Shown in pieces: positions 25,566-34,798 of a stretch of DNA of 37,133 nt. The first letter of the stretch is position 1, and the number at the start of each line of letters is the position of its first letter. Location of the stretch: contig JALVIH010000016.1 of NCBI GenBank assembly GCA_027028625.1, forward strand, positions 1-37,133, in the 5' to 3' direction. The stretch is from a bacterium. GTDB taxonomy: Bacteria; Patescibacteriota; Microgenomatia; JAADGY01. The translations under genes and the position numbers were made by a program. Below the pieces are notes generated by a model. It did no database searches. It was not told the DNA's origin and was given only the letters and a program-made list of their open reading frames with translations.

Positions 25566-26698
25566 TTCGGTTAATTATTTTCCTCAGCAGTCTATTCCTC
25601 CTTCTCTCTCCACCAACTACTTCAGCCGCCAGCCAACAACTAGAACTAAAGTGGCTACTAGCTAATCCCCCAACTGGTGAAAAAGAGAAAGTTTCTTTAT
25701 TTAATCCCACAGACTCAGTAATAGACCTAAGTAGTTGGCAAGTCGACGATATTGAAGGCGGTTCTTCTCCTCTAAATCTCCAGGGTCAAATTGCTTCACA
25801 TAGTAGCTACTTAATTGAAGTTCCCTCAGCTATGTTCAATAACTCCGGTGACAGCCTTCGCCTTCTCCACAACACAGAGGTCGTCGAGGAAACTACCTAC
25901 CCTTCATCTCCAAAGTGTGAGTACTGGGTTAAAGACCAACTCGGCCAATGGTGCTTCCAAACTCAACTTCCAACTAGCTCCTTCAACTGCCCTCAACCTA
26001 CTCCCACCCCAACTCCCACTCCTACCCCTTTACCTACTCCTTTTATCTATCCTCCAACTAAGTGTTACTCTCTTACAATAACCAAGGTTAATCCCGCTCC
26101 CTTAAGTGGAGATAAAGAAAAGATAAAAATCTTTAATCCTCATAACTTTTCCTTTTCTCTAGAGGACTATCAGCTTGATGATCAAAAAGATGGCGGCGCT
26201 TCACCTATTAACTTGGAAGGGGGTATCTCCCCTAATGAAGAAAAAGAGATTATTCTCTCTCAAGGGATGTGGAATAACAACGGAGACGAAGTTCGCTTAA
26301 CTTGCCATTCCCAACTTATCGACGGATTTTCCTACCCTAAAATAACCAGAGGAGAAATCATCATTCGAGATAAAAATAATCAACTCTGTTTCCAAGATTA
26401 CAATTATTGGCAAGTGCCCCAAAAGTATCTAGACTGTAACCAATCCAATAACGATAATCTTGTTTCCCTTAACTTAGCAAAACATTTTTCTTCCAGGTCA
26501 AGATCTAAACGTAAATCAGAAAAAAACTTTTCTTTTGGTTCATTTTCAGAAATGGCCATCCACCAAAGCTGGCAAGACAAAAGAAAAATGACCCCTCCCC
26601 TCCAAACCTCAACTTTCCTCCCCCCTACTCCATTTCTAACTTTCTCTTCCTCTTTTAGTTTTCTCTTCCTTCTTACTAGAGTTAAAAGAAGGAATTAG
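25562..26698 (+). CDS. Secreted protein with two lamin-tail-like domains, Pro-Thr linker and C-terminal hydrophobic segment with basic tail
   Basis: GTG start overlapping the upstream stop; signal peptide; repeats KEKVSLFNPTDSVIDLSSWQVDDIEGGSSPLNLQG and KEKIKIFNPHNFSFSLEDYQLDDQKDGGASPINLEG; TPTPTPTPTPLPTP linker; LTFSSSFSFLFLLTRVKRRN C-terminus. Confidence 0.78.
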   Translation: MIRLIIFLSSLFLLLSPPTTSAASQQLELKWLLANPPTGEKEKVSLFNPTDSVIDLSSWQVDDIEGGSSPLNLQGQIASHSSYLIEVPSAMFNNSGDSLRLLHNTEVVEETTYPSSPKCEYWVKDQLGQWCFQTQLPTSSFNCPQPTPTPTPTPTPLPTPFIYPPTKCYSLTITKVNPAPLSGDKEKIKIFNPHNFSFSLEDYQLDDQKDGGASPINLEGGISPNEEKEIILSQGMWNNNGDEVRLTCHSQLIDGFSYPKITRGEIIIRDKNNQLCFQDYNYWQVPQKYLDCNQSNNDNLVSLNLAKHFSSRSRSKRKSEKNFSFGSFSEMAIHQSWQDKRKMTPPLQTSTFLPPTPFLTFSSSFSFLFLLTRVKRRN

Positions 26699-26701
26699 GT
26701 T

Positions 26702-27292
26702 AAAACATAACCAATTATCAAATAAAATAGAACTTAGAACTTGGAGCTTGGAGTTTAGTTAACTAACGAGTCATTCTGAGCCCCGCAAAGCCCCCCTTCG
26801 GTGGAATAAATCCACCTTCGGTAGAGGTAAAAATCTAGCCGAAGGCGCATGAGTGTCTACTTAAGCTTGGATGCCAGCAACTTTGCGCTTTGCTAGATTC
26901 TTCACATTCGTTCAGAATGACCTCGAGAGGAGGTTATCTTTTCTCCTTTCGGGTGAGCCGCCAGGCGAAGGGAAGGCCCCCCTTCGGTAGGGGCAGGCAA
27001 TATTCAAATCCCAATGACCAAAAAAAGATAGAACTTGGATCTCGGAACTTAGAACTTAGAATAATTTTTTTCCTTTATACCCTTTATATACTTTGTCTCC
27101 TTGTCTCTTTGTCACTTTCTTTTTTAGGATTTGTTTGGAACTTAGGATTTCGGATTTAGTATTTTTTTAGTTTAGTTCCTCTAACTTAACTCCTAGTTCC
27201 TAGTTCCATTTGTATCCTTGGAATTTGGAATTTGTTATTTCTTACCGAGCTCTAAGTTTCAAGTTCTAAGTTCCGACCTCCTAGTTCCAATA
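26702..27292. repeat. Composite intergenic repeat island C (longest, 591 bp)
   Basis: CCAATTATCAAAT module (26710-26722); core element (26770-26921); free-standing CCCCCCTTCGGTAGGGG hairpin (about 26977-26994); several GAACTTAG/TAGTTCC heptad blocks; 26-bp exact inverted match to island A (27202-27227 vs 19763-19788). Confidence 0.85.
26770..26921 (+). repeat. Palindromic core element C (152 bp)
   Basis: gtcattctgagccccgc...tctagccgaaggcgcatgagtgtctacttaagcttgg...ctttgcgctttgctagattcttcacattcgttcagaatgac. Confidence 0.85.
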
Positions 27293-27296
27293 ATGT

Positions 27297-28511
27297 TTAT
27301 TCGTACCTTAACGCCTCTATGGGGTTAAGATTGGCTGCTTTACGAGCTGGAGCCACCCCAAAGACTACTCCTACCAAGAAGGAAACTCCAAAGGATAAGA
27401 GGATTTCTTTTATCCCCACTGAAGTAGGTATAAAAGAAGTTAAAAGTAAAGACCCCAACCAACCCACTAAAAACCCAAGCAGTCCGCCTAATAAACTAAG
27501 AACCGCTGCCTCGACTAAAAACTGGATGAGGATATCCTTTTTAGTAGCTCCTAAGGCCTTGCGCAAACCTATTTCATGGGTCCGTTCTGTTACACTGACT
27601 AACATTATATTCATAATTCCCACTCCGCCAACTATCAAAGAAATAGCCGCAATCCCTGACAAAACCAAGGATAAAAGACCAAGAATATCCTTAATAGAGG
27701 ATTCCAGTTCCTTCTGGCTAAGAATAGTAAAGTCATCGGTAGTCAGCGACTGTTGAACCAAAAGGGTAGTAGCCTCTTTTTTAAAGCTTTCAAAAGAGCT
27801 GCCTTTCCTTAGTTTTATGAGAATACTCATAACTCGAGCATTAGGAAAGAGATTAGTGATTACGCTTTGGGGAATATAAACATAGTCATCAAAATCCGGA
27901 CCACCAAAACTGGAACCAACCGCTTGGAGAACTCCGACTACCTTAAACTTAGCCGAAGCCACTAAAATAGTCTTGCCTAAAGGGTTTTCACCTGGCCGAA
28001 AAAGATGGGTGTAAACATTGTAACCAATAACCGCCACCCTCTGTCCATTTACATCAGCAGCTTTTGTCCAGGGTTGACCATAGAGAAAATCTGTACTCCG
28101 AATCTGGAAATATTGATGCTTAACACCACTTAAGGTAATATCATACTCTTCCTTTCCTCTTTTGGCTTTAGAAGTGGTGGCGATAACTGAGGTAGCTTTT
28201 TCTACTTGAGGAAGATGTTGCAGTAACTTATCATAGCTGGCTTTAAGAGGCTTAGCAAAAAATAACTTCCGCTCCGAACTCATCGTCATTTTGCCCCCAG
28301 AAGTTGTTAGTTTACCAGGAAGAACAAAGACCAGATCAGAACCAAGCTTTTGAAACTGGCCAACCAGATAATTTTGAAAACCATTACCCAAAGCCATAAG
28401 TAAAATAACCGCTGCTACTCCAATGAGAATGCCCAGGGTCGTCAAAAATGTCCGCAGTTTATGGTTAACGATAGCCGCCCAAACAGTATAAAACAAATCA
28501 AGCCAGTCCAT
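27297..28511 (-). CDS. MacB-like ABC transporter permease
   Basis: TVWAAIVNHKLRTFLTTLGILIGVAAVILLMALGNG; GIMNIMLVSVTERTHEIGLRKALGATKKDILIQFLVEA; PARKAANLNPIEALRYE. Confidence 0.93.
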   Translation of the reverse strand: MDWLDLFYTVWAAIVNHKLRTFLTTLGILIGVAAVILLMALGNGFQNYLVGQFQKLGSDLVFVLPGKLTTSGGKMTMSSERKLFFAKPLKASYDKLLQHLPQVEKATSVIATTSKAKRGKEEYDITLSGVKHQYFQIRSTDFLYGQPWTKAADVNGQRVAVIGYNVYTHLFRPGENPLGKTILVASAKFKVVGVLQAVGSSFGGPDFDDYVYIPQSVITNLFPNARVMSILIKLRKGSSFESFKKEATTLLVQQSLTTDDFTILSQKELESSIKDILGLLSLVLSGIAAISLIVGGVGIMNIMLVSVTERTHEIGLRKALGATKKDILIQFLVEAAVLSLLGGLLGFLVGWLGSLLLTSFIPTSVGIKEILLSFGVSFLVGVVFGVAPARKAANLNPIEALRYE

Positions 28512-28512
28512 T

Positions 28513-29226
28513 TTACTTCCCTCGCTGATAACTAACTTTTATAATCTTGCCGTCCTTAAGATGAATATGTTTATGGGCTATCTTGGCAACATTCAAATCA
28601 TGAGTAACCAAAACTATAGTGTGTCCTTGCTGATGGAGTTTGATAAATAAATCTAGGACTTGTTGGCCGGAAACTGAATCCAGGTTTCCAGTCGGCTCAT
28701 CAGCCAAAATAATAGCTGGCTTGTTAACTAAGGCCCGAGCAATAGCCACCCGTTGCTGCTGGCCACCAGATAATTGGTTGGGGTGATGATTTAAGCGATG
28801 ACCAAGACCAACTTTTTTTAATAACTCAACAGCTCGCTCTCGCCGTTCAGCCAAAGGAACTCCAGCATAAATCAAAGGCAGAGCAACGTTATCTACAGCT
28901 GAGAGATAGTTCAAAAGAAAAAACTGCTGAAAGACGAAACCAATTTCCTTATTCCTCAACCTAGCTAACTGGTCATCTGACAAGCGATTGGCTTGGGACC
29001 CATTAATTATTACCTTTCCCCGGCTGGGTACATCTAAAAGCCCCATAATATGCATAAGGGTTGACTTGCCAGACCCTGACGGGCCAATCACTGCCAGAAA
29101 ATCTCCTCGACGAATAGTTAGGTCTATCCCTTTTAAAACAGGATACTCTCCTCCAGCAAGGTAATAACTTTTAAAAACTTTTTCTAAACGAAGGACAACT
29201 TGTTTTTTATTCGACGATGACATCAC
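28513..29226 (-). CDS. MacB/LolD-like ABC transporter ATP-binding protein
   Basis: [51 protein letters not shown]. Confidence 0.95.
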   Translation of the reverse strand: MMSSSNKKQVVLRLEKVFKSYYLAGGEYPVLKGIDLTIRRGDFLAVIGPSGSGKSTLMHIMGLLDVPSRGKVIINGSQANRLSDDQLARLRNKEIGFVFQQFFLLNYLSAVDNVALPLIYAGVPLAERRERAVELLKKVGLGHRLNHHPNQLSGGQQQRVAIARALVNKPAIILADEPTGNLDSVSGQQVLDLFIKLHQQGHTIVLVTHDLNVAKIAHKHIHLKDGKIIKVSYQRGK

Positions 29227-30214
29227 CTGGTTTTAATCCTTGAGTAACTTCTACCTCTTCATCAGATTCTAAACCTACCTGGATAAAGTGTTTTTCCTTC
29301 TTTTTCCCTTTTTTAAGCCAAACATAACTTCGACCATTTTCATAGTTAAGATATTCTTCGGGGATAACCAAAACATTGTCTTTTTCAGCCAACTTCAGAT
29401 GGGCCTGGCCGTTCAAACCTGACCTGAGAGAAAAATCTCTAGGCAATTGGTCAAAAACAATCTTAGCCAAGTAAACCATACTCCCACTTTTTCCTTTAGT
29501 CGGCTGGTAACTAATGTACTTTACTTTACCAGAGAGGGTAGATTGAGGATAGGCATCCAGACTTATTTCTACCTTCTGCCCTACCTTCACTTTAGATAGG
29601 TCAAGCTCATCTACCTCAGCTTCAAAGAAGGCTGAATGGGGATCTACTAGACGGAAAGTTGCCTGGCTGGGAGTGATATTTACCCCAGCTTGAGGCAGAG
29701 TCAAGGCATCAATTACTCCAGAAAATGGGGCTTTAATTACTGCCAACTGCCAAGCTAGGTGTTCCAACTCAACATTAAGAACAGCATTATCTAGATTCTT
29801 CTGACTCCTCTCTAGAATTCTTTTAATTCTCGGAGTTTTATCTAAAATATCTCGATACTCATCTTGGGTATCTTCAAAGTCTAAACGCGTATTGTAATAA
29901 TTATTAAGGGCTTTCTTAAGCTGTCTGTAGAGTTGCCGCCGATCAAGTGAGGCAATCGCTTGGCCCTTCCTAACCGAGCTGCCAGCTTTAACTCCAACCC
30001 AACTGAGAAGCCCGCTAGTTTGAAAGCGTAGATTAGCCTCCTTTTCAAAATCCACTACACCTGCTAAGTCGAGTGTAGAGATCACTCTACCTTTCTTAAC
30101 AGTGTAAGTAGACAAGGTTTTTTTCTTTTTAGCTACAGTTCTCCCCTTAAACCACCAACCTAAACCGATAATCAAAAGTAAAAAAAATACTCCTAAGAAT
30201 AATTTTCTTTTCAT
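29207..30214 (-). CDS. MacA/HlyD-like periplasmic adaptor subunit
   Basis: N-terminal TM; VKAGSSVRKGQAIASLDRRQL; APFSGVIDALTLPQAGVNITPSQATFRLVD; C-terminal [13 protein letters not shown]. Confidence 0.9.
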   Translation of the reverse strand: MKRKLFLGVFFLLLIIGLGWWFKGRTVAKKKKTLSTYTVKKGRVISTLDLAGVVDFEKEANLRFQTSGLLSWVGVKAGSSVRKGQAIASLDRRQLYRQLKKALNNYYNTRLDFEDTQDEYRDILDKTPRIKRILERSQKNLDNAVLNVELEHLAWQLAVIKAPFSGVIDALTLPQAGVNITPSQATFRLVDPHSAFFEAEVDELDLSKVKVGQKVEISLDAYPQSTLSGKVKYISYQPTKGKSGSMVYLAKIVFDQLPRDFSLRSGLNGQAHLKLAEKDNVLVIPEEYLNYENGRSYVWLKKGKKKEKHFIQVGLESDEEVEVTQGLKPGDVIVE

Positions 30215-31758
30215 TTTTTCTCCTTTTTAACCTCTTTCTTTAAATAAGCAAGCAAGGCTGGCCGTTCATTAGGCAATTGATGATCAATAACCTTCTTAAA
30301 AATTTCTTCTAGTATTTTACCAACCTCTGGTGAGGGTGGCAAATTAAGGATCTCCATCACATCATGGCCAGTTATTTTTAAATCAGTAATCTCGAAGGGT
30401 TGTTTTTGAACTTCAGTCAACCGGCGGATAAATTTTTCCATCCGCCAGGAGACAGCTTTTTTTACTCCACTGCCTAAACGGTCTCCTACTCGGAGGGCAA
30501 GCATAGCTGGGATATTTTCTTTTCCAACTCGGCGGATAAAGCGGCGAAGGGCTTTATCAGACAAATTCTCATCAACAGTAAATTGATGCCAACGAACGAG
30601 ACGAAAAAGCTTGTCAGCTGAATGTTTATCGAGATGCCATCTCTCAGCTAACTCCCGAGCTAGTCGGCTACTAACTACCTCGTGGTTATAAAAAATTCCC
30701 CCTTGTCGAGGATCGTTTTCATAACCACAATAGGGGCATTTAAATTTAGGTTTTTGCCAATCCACCGGAAATCTTTTTCCACAAGAAGTACAGATAATAG
30801 CCCAAGTATCGGCCTTACCTAGATCATGCATCAAAGCTGCTAGTCGGGTTATGGGGTCGTTGTCTGGACAGTACTTCATACTTAATAAAGAATGTTCCCA
30901 AAGATCATATTTGTGGTGCTTGGACAAGATAACATTTTTAGCTTTCAAAAGCTCTGGTAAAACAAAGGGGAGTAAATCCAATTCATCTAAGAGGCGAAAA
31001 CCATAATCTGGCTCTTCAGAGGAAAGAATCTTAAAAACTTCATCTCGAATCCTCTCAGCTGAGATATGCCTCAGGAGTTGGCTTTTAGCTTTTATCGCTT
31101 TTCGAGTATTTTCTTCTATTTTAAAACCTAGTTGAGTAGCAAAACGAACTGCTCTTAATAAACGAAGGGCATCTTCAGAAAATCTTTTATCAGGGTCACC
31201 AATAGCTCTAATTATCTTCTTTTGAATATCCTTTATCCCCGAGAAAAGATCAATAAAAGTCAAACTTTCCCTCAGGGAAAGAGGATCTAATTTAGCGGGA
31301 GCTTTGTTCTTAAACCATCCCCAAGCTAAAGCGTTAATAGTAAAGTCACGGCGCTTTAAATCCTCTTCAATTTTCTCTCCCCAAACAACTTTATCTGGTC
31401 GCCGCTTATCCGAGTAACCAAACTCAGACCGGTAGGTAGTAATCTCAACCACCCAAACCGGCTTTCCTTCCTGTTTCTCCAAAGTATACTTTCCTTCCTC
31501 TTTCTTCCAGATAGGCACTCCTACCATTCCAAAGGGATTTGTGTAGAAACTCTCAGGAAAAAGCGACTGAATCTTCTCCGGCTTAGCGGAGGTTGTTAAA
31601 TCAAAGTTCCCTCCTAACTCACGGCCTAGAATGAGATTTCTAATTACTCCCCCCACCAAGAAAATATCCTCTCCTTCATCATTGACTTTCTTCATCACTT
31701 GCCAAATAATGGGAGGAATTTTTTCCACTTTAAGGGAGGTTGCTATCAGAGAAGACAT
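30211..31758 (-). CDS. cca: CCA-adding enzyme / poly(A) polymerase family with HD domain and inserted zinc ribbon
   Basis: DIFLVGGVIRNLILGRELGGNFDLTTSAKPEKI; RRDFTINALAWG; EDALRLLRAVRFATQLGFKIE; HDLGKADTW; CTSCGKRF-x9-KCPYCGY insertion. Confidence 0.93.
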   Translation of the reverse strand: MSSLIATSLKVEKIPPIIWQVMKKVNDEGEDIFLVGGVIRNLILGRELGGNFDLTTSAKPEKIQSLFPESFYTNPFGMVGVPIWKKEEGKYTLEKQEGKPVWVVEITTYRSEFGYSDKRRPDKVVWGEKIEEDLKRRDFTINALAWGWFKNKAPAKLDPLSLRESLTFIDLFSGIKDIQKKIIRAIGDPDKRFSEDALRLLRAVRFATQLGFKIEENTRKAIKAKSQLLRHISAERIRDEVFKILSSEEPDYGFRLLDELDLLPFVLPELLKAKNVILSKHHKYDLWEHSLLSMKYCPDNDPITRLAALMHDLGKADTWAIICTSCGKRFPVDWQKPKFKCPYCGYENDPRQGGIFYNHEVVSSRLARELAERWHLDKHSADKLFRLVRWHQFTVDENLSDKALRRFIRRVGKENIPAMLALRVGDRLGSGVKKAVSWRMEKFIRRLTEVQKQPFEITDLKITGHDVMEILNLPPSPEVGKILEEIFKKVIDHQLPNERPALLAYLKKEVKKEKK

Positions 31759-31775
31759 AGTGATATGATTATAGC
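31759..31775. promoter_or_regulatory. 17-bp divergent promoter region with two overlapping -10 boxes
   Basis: Plus strand: TGA-TATGAT (31764-31769) then 6 nt to ATG 31776. Minus strand: TGC-TATAAT (31773-31768) then 9 nt to ATG 31758. Both look like extended -10 (TGn) promoters. Confidence 0.65.
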
Positions 31776-33389
31776 ATGCTTCAAGGCAAACTTTCCCATT
31801 CTTTTTGGCAAGTAGAAAAAAAGAAAATAACTACCTGGGAGGATTTAGAAAAAAAATTAGAAGAAAATTTTGGAGAAACTACAACTATTCTCACTCCCAC
31901 TTTAACTGATCTAGAAACGGCCATCCAAAAAGAACTTCACCTTACTTCAACTAAAGCAGAAGAATTTTTCCAATTACTAAACTCATTTCAACACCCCTTG
32001 ATATATGGTGATTATGACGCCGACGGCATAACCAGCAGTTACATCTTAGCTACTCTCCTAGGCCATCTCTCCCTGCCTCGCCAACTTTTTCTGCCTCATC
32101 GGCAGAACGACGGCTATGGAGTTAATCCTAGGACCATCTCTAGGTTGAAGAAGGCTTTCCATTTTGATCTTCTTATCACTATTGATAACGGGGTTAATGA
32201 CCTCCCTCTTTTGGAAAGCTTGAAAAAAGAAGGCCAAGGCGTCGCCGTTATCGATCACCACTCCTTAAAAAAACAACCTTCCCATCTAGATTTCTTTCTT
32301 CACAACACTCATACCTCAGCAGCAGGTTTAGCCTTGGCTCTAGCCTTTTATGGTTATCAGAAAAACATTCTCAATCAACGGGTTTGGCTTGAGCTTCTCC
32401 AACTAGCCAGCATTGGAGTTCTAGCCGATCAAATGCCTTTAAAAGGTTTCAACTACATTGTAGCCAAATTAGGCTTAGAGAGCCTAAACAAAGAAGGACC
32501 TCTCAATCCCGGACTAACTGCTCTTCTAAAACAAGCTGGTTGGACAAAAGAGCATTTTGACGAGTACGTTCTGAATTTTATAATTATTCCCCGTTTAAAT
32601 GCCGCCGGTAGAATGGAATCGGCCAATTTAGCTCTAAAATTACTTTCAACTAGAAATAGAGATCTTTTAGAATCTCTCAGTAGAGAAATTGAAAAACTTA
32701 ATCACCAAAGAAAATTATCAACGGGCGAGTACTTGAGCGACTTTCAAGAAGAAATAGAAGAATTGGGTGAGTTTATTCTCCTTTACCGAGAGGATATTCC
32801 GGAGGGCATCATCGGCCTTATTGCTAACCAATTAAGCCAAAAATTTCGTCGGCCAGCAATAGTAGTGACTGGCAAAGAAGAACTAAAAGGCTCAGTTCGC
32901 AGTCCTGCCACTTTCCACCTAACTCAGACCCTCCGCCATTTCGACGAGCTTTTTCTTAGCTTAGGAGGGCATCAAAAAGCAGCTGGCTTCAGCTTAAAAA
33001 AAGACAAACTAGAAGCCTTAAAAAAGTCACTTAAAAATGAAAAAATTTCTCTTAAAATGGAGGAAAAAAATGCTTTTTTTATCTCTCCTTCCCTTTTGGA
33101 GGAGAAGTTAGTTTATTTAGTTGATAACTACCGCCCCTTTGGAGTTGACCGTCCCCAACCCTTTTTCTTTCTCGACGAGTTCTCGATCAGAAGTATCTCC
33201 CCTCTTGGCCAAGGTGGAAAACATTACAAAATCTTTTTCAAACACGAGAAAAATTCTCCCCCTTTTTTAATCTTCAATCTTCCCCCTACCATTACTCCTG
33301 AAACAATTCGAAAACTCATCTTCACCCCAGAAATAAACTATTTCAATCATCAGAAATACCCTCAATTTAGAATTGTTGACTTCTTTTAA
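31776..33389 (+). CDS. recJ: RecJ-like single-stranded-DNA exonuclease (DHH/DHHA1)
   Basis: YGDYDADGITSSYIL; ITIDNGVND; VIDHHSLK; PRLNAAGRMESANLAL; GSVRSPATFHLTQTLRHFDELFLSLGGHQKAAGFSL. Confidence 0.9.
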   Translation: MLQGKLSHSFWQVEKKKITTWEDLEKKLEENFGETTTILTPTLTDLETAIQKELHLTSTKAEEFFQLLNSFQHPLIYGDYDADGITSSYILATLLGHLSLPRQLFLPHRQNDGYGVNPRTISRLKKAFHFDLLITIDNGVNDLPLLESLKKEGQGVAVIDHHSLKKQPSHLDFFLHNTHTSAAGLALALAFYGYQKNILNQRVWLELLQLASIGVLADQMPLKGFNYIVAKLGLESLNKEGPLNPGLTALLKQAGWTKEHFDEYVLNFIIIPRLNAAGRMESANLALKLLSTRNRDLLESLSREIEKLNHQRKLSTGEYLSDFQEEIEELGEFILLYREDIPEGIIGLIANQLSQKFRRPAIVVTGKEELKGSVRSPATFHLTQTLRHFDELFLSLGGHQKAAGFSLKKDKLEALKKSLKNEKISLKMEEKNAFFISPSLLEEKLVYLVDNYRPFGVDRPQPFFFLDEFSIRSISPLGQGGKHYKIFFKHEKNSPPFLIFNLPPTITPETIRKLIFTPEINYFNHQKYPQFRIVDFF

Positions 33390-33390
33390 G

Positions 33391-34446
33391 CTAATCTAAA
33401 GGCAACCATTTTTCAGGCAGGGCCGAAGAGATAGCTTTGAAATTATCTTTAGAGGAACTGAAGATATAAATAGGAACCATATACTTATAAGGGCTAGGAG
33501 CATCGTAAAAAGCTAACTCAGCCTTATCAATAACTACTTCTTGGTTTGATGGGGTTTTAATTACCAAACCTTTCCCATTTTTCAAATATTCCCAACTGAT
33601 AGACGGGGAAACCAACGGATAAGTGGCAGGTTTCTGGAGATAAATAGGGCGATATTGAAAATCACCTTTAACTACCCTTAATTGATCATTACTCTTGCCT
33701 ACCCAAAAGCTAACCACAGGCTTATCATCGGTAAATATAACCGGTCGCTTGGCAACTGGCCTTCGTTTGTAACGCACCTCAACTATCTGAGCATCACTTA
33801 CAGTCTCCACTCTTATTAATTTCCCATTAAGAAAACGATAGAAACCAAAACTACCTACCTCTAGATCTTTAGTCCAGTATTCACTCTCCTCCAACCAATT
33901 TTCTAAAAACTCAGTCACTTCAGAAGTGGCTATAAAAGCACTTTGTTGCAGATGAAGCCGACCATAATTTTTTGTTCGAACACGGAAATAACCATTAACT
34001 TCATTTATATCCAAACTCGAAGTCTTGTCTTGGTTGTAAAACCTAATCCAGGTAGGCTCTTCCTTCAGACGCCCTTCTTTAATAGGAAACCCCATCTGCC
34101 TAGCCGTCTGACTGAGTTCTGCCGGACCCCAAATGTTGGCTCGATTTTTGAGGTAAAGGAACACATAACCGATTTGATTTTTTAATTGTCTTTGGCGGAT
34201 AGTTGAGATGCGAAAGACTAAGTTATGATTGGCTATTTTTTCCAACTTTCCATTCTGAGGCCATTTGAGAGCAGGAAGAACACCAAAATAGACTGTTGGT
34301 GGTGGTGGAGGTGGAGGATTGATTCTCCTCCATTGATAATAAAGTATCTTATAAATGTTCCAGAGAAGAATAAGTCCGAAAACAGTTATTAAAGTACCTT
34401 TAATCGCCATCCTCGTTTGATACATTACTTGAGTCAAGCTAGTCAT
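33391..34446 (-). CDS. Conserved-type hypothetical membrane-anchored protein with heptaproline stretch after the TM segment
   Basis: Single N-terminal TM (GTLITVFGLILLWNIYKILYY) followed by WRRINPPPPPPPTVYFG. ATG at 34446 (MTSLTQVMY) preferred over the TTG at 34461 because TATACT lies 5 nt upstream. Confidence 0.7.
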   Translation of the reverse strand: MTSLTQVMYQTRMAIKGTLITVFGLILLWNIYKILYYQWRRINPPPPPPPTVYFGVLPALKWPQNGKLEKIANHNLVFRISTIRQRQLKNQIGYVFLYLKNRANIWGPAELSQTARQMGFPIKEGRLKEEPTWIRFYNQDKTSSLDINEVNGYFRVRTKNYGRLHLQQSAFIATSEVTEFLENWLEESEYWTKDLEVGSFGFYRFLNGKLIRVETVSDAQIVEVRYKRRPVAKRPVIFTDDKPVVSFWVGKSNDQLRVVKGDFQYRPIYLQKPATYPLVSPSISWEYLKNGKGLVIKTPSNQEVVIDKAELAFYDAPSPYKYMVPIYIFSSSKDNFKAISSALPEKWLPLD

Positions 34447-34516
34447 AATTAAGTATAGCAATAACTTTGGGAATTAGAACTCAGAGCTTGGAACTCAGAA
34501 CTTAGTATTTAAGGGA

Positions 34517-34666
34517 GTCATCCTGAACGAGCCGAGAGGCGAAGTGAAAGATCTAGCCGAAGGCGCACGGGTGTCTACTCAAGCTTGGGATCTAAGTTCT
34601 TTGCGCTTCGCTAGATTTTACCCCTACCGAAGGGGGGTCTTCGTCGCCTCAGCTCCTCAGGATGAC
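34517..34666 (+). repeat. Palindromic core element D (150 bp)
   Basis: gtcatcctgaacgagccgagaggcgaagtgaaagatctagccgaaggcgcacggg...caagcttggg...ctttgcgcttcgctagattttacccctaccgaaggggggtcttcgtcgcctcagctcctcaggatgac. Confidence 0.85.
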
Positions 34667-34798
34667 TCGTTAATAGGCTAAGTTCTGAGTTCCGAGTTCT
34701 AATTACCTAGCTCCTAGTTCCAGACAAACTGAGTTCTGAGGTCTTATTTCTGATTAAAATTTTTAGGATTTTGAAATTTGATTTGATTAAAAATTTCA

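Noticed and set aside
25990-26040. PTPTPTPTPT-coding repeat as a phase-variable tract
   Set aside because: Codons are mixed (cctactcccaccccaactcccactcctacccct), so it is not a pure nucleotide repeat prone to slippage; better explained as a protein linker.
26890-27159. ORF of 89 aa (MLDSSHSFRMTSRGGYLFS...)
   Set aside because: Lies entirely in repeat island C; MLDSSHSFRMT is a translation of the palindromic arm, so it is very probably not a gene.
19869-34666. Core elements as ordinary Rho-independent terminators
   Set aside because: They occur also between divergent genes (island B), lack a consistent T-tract and are too long and modular.
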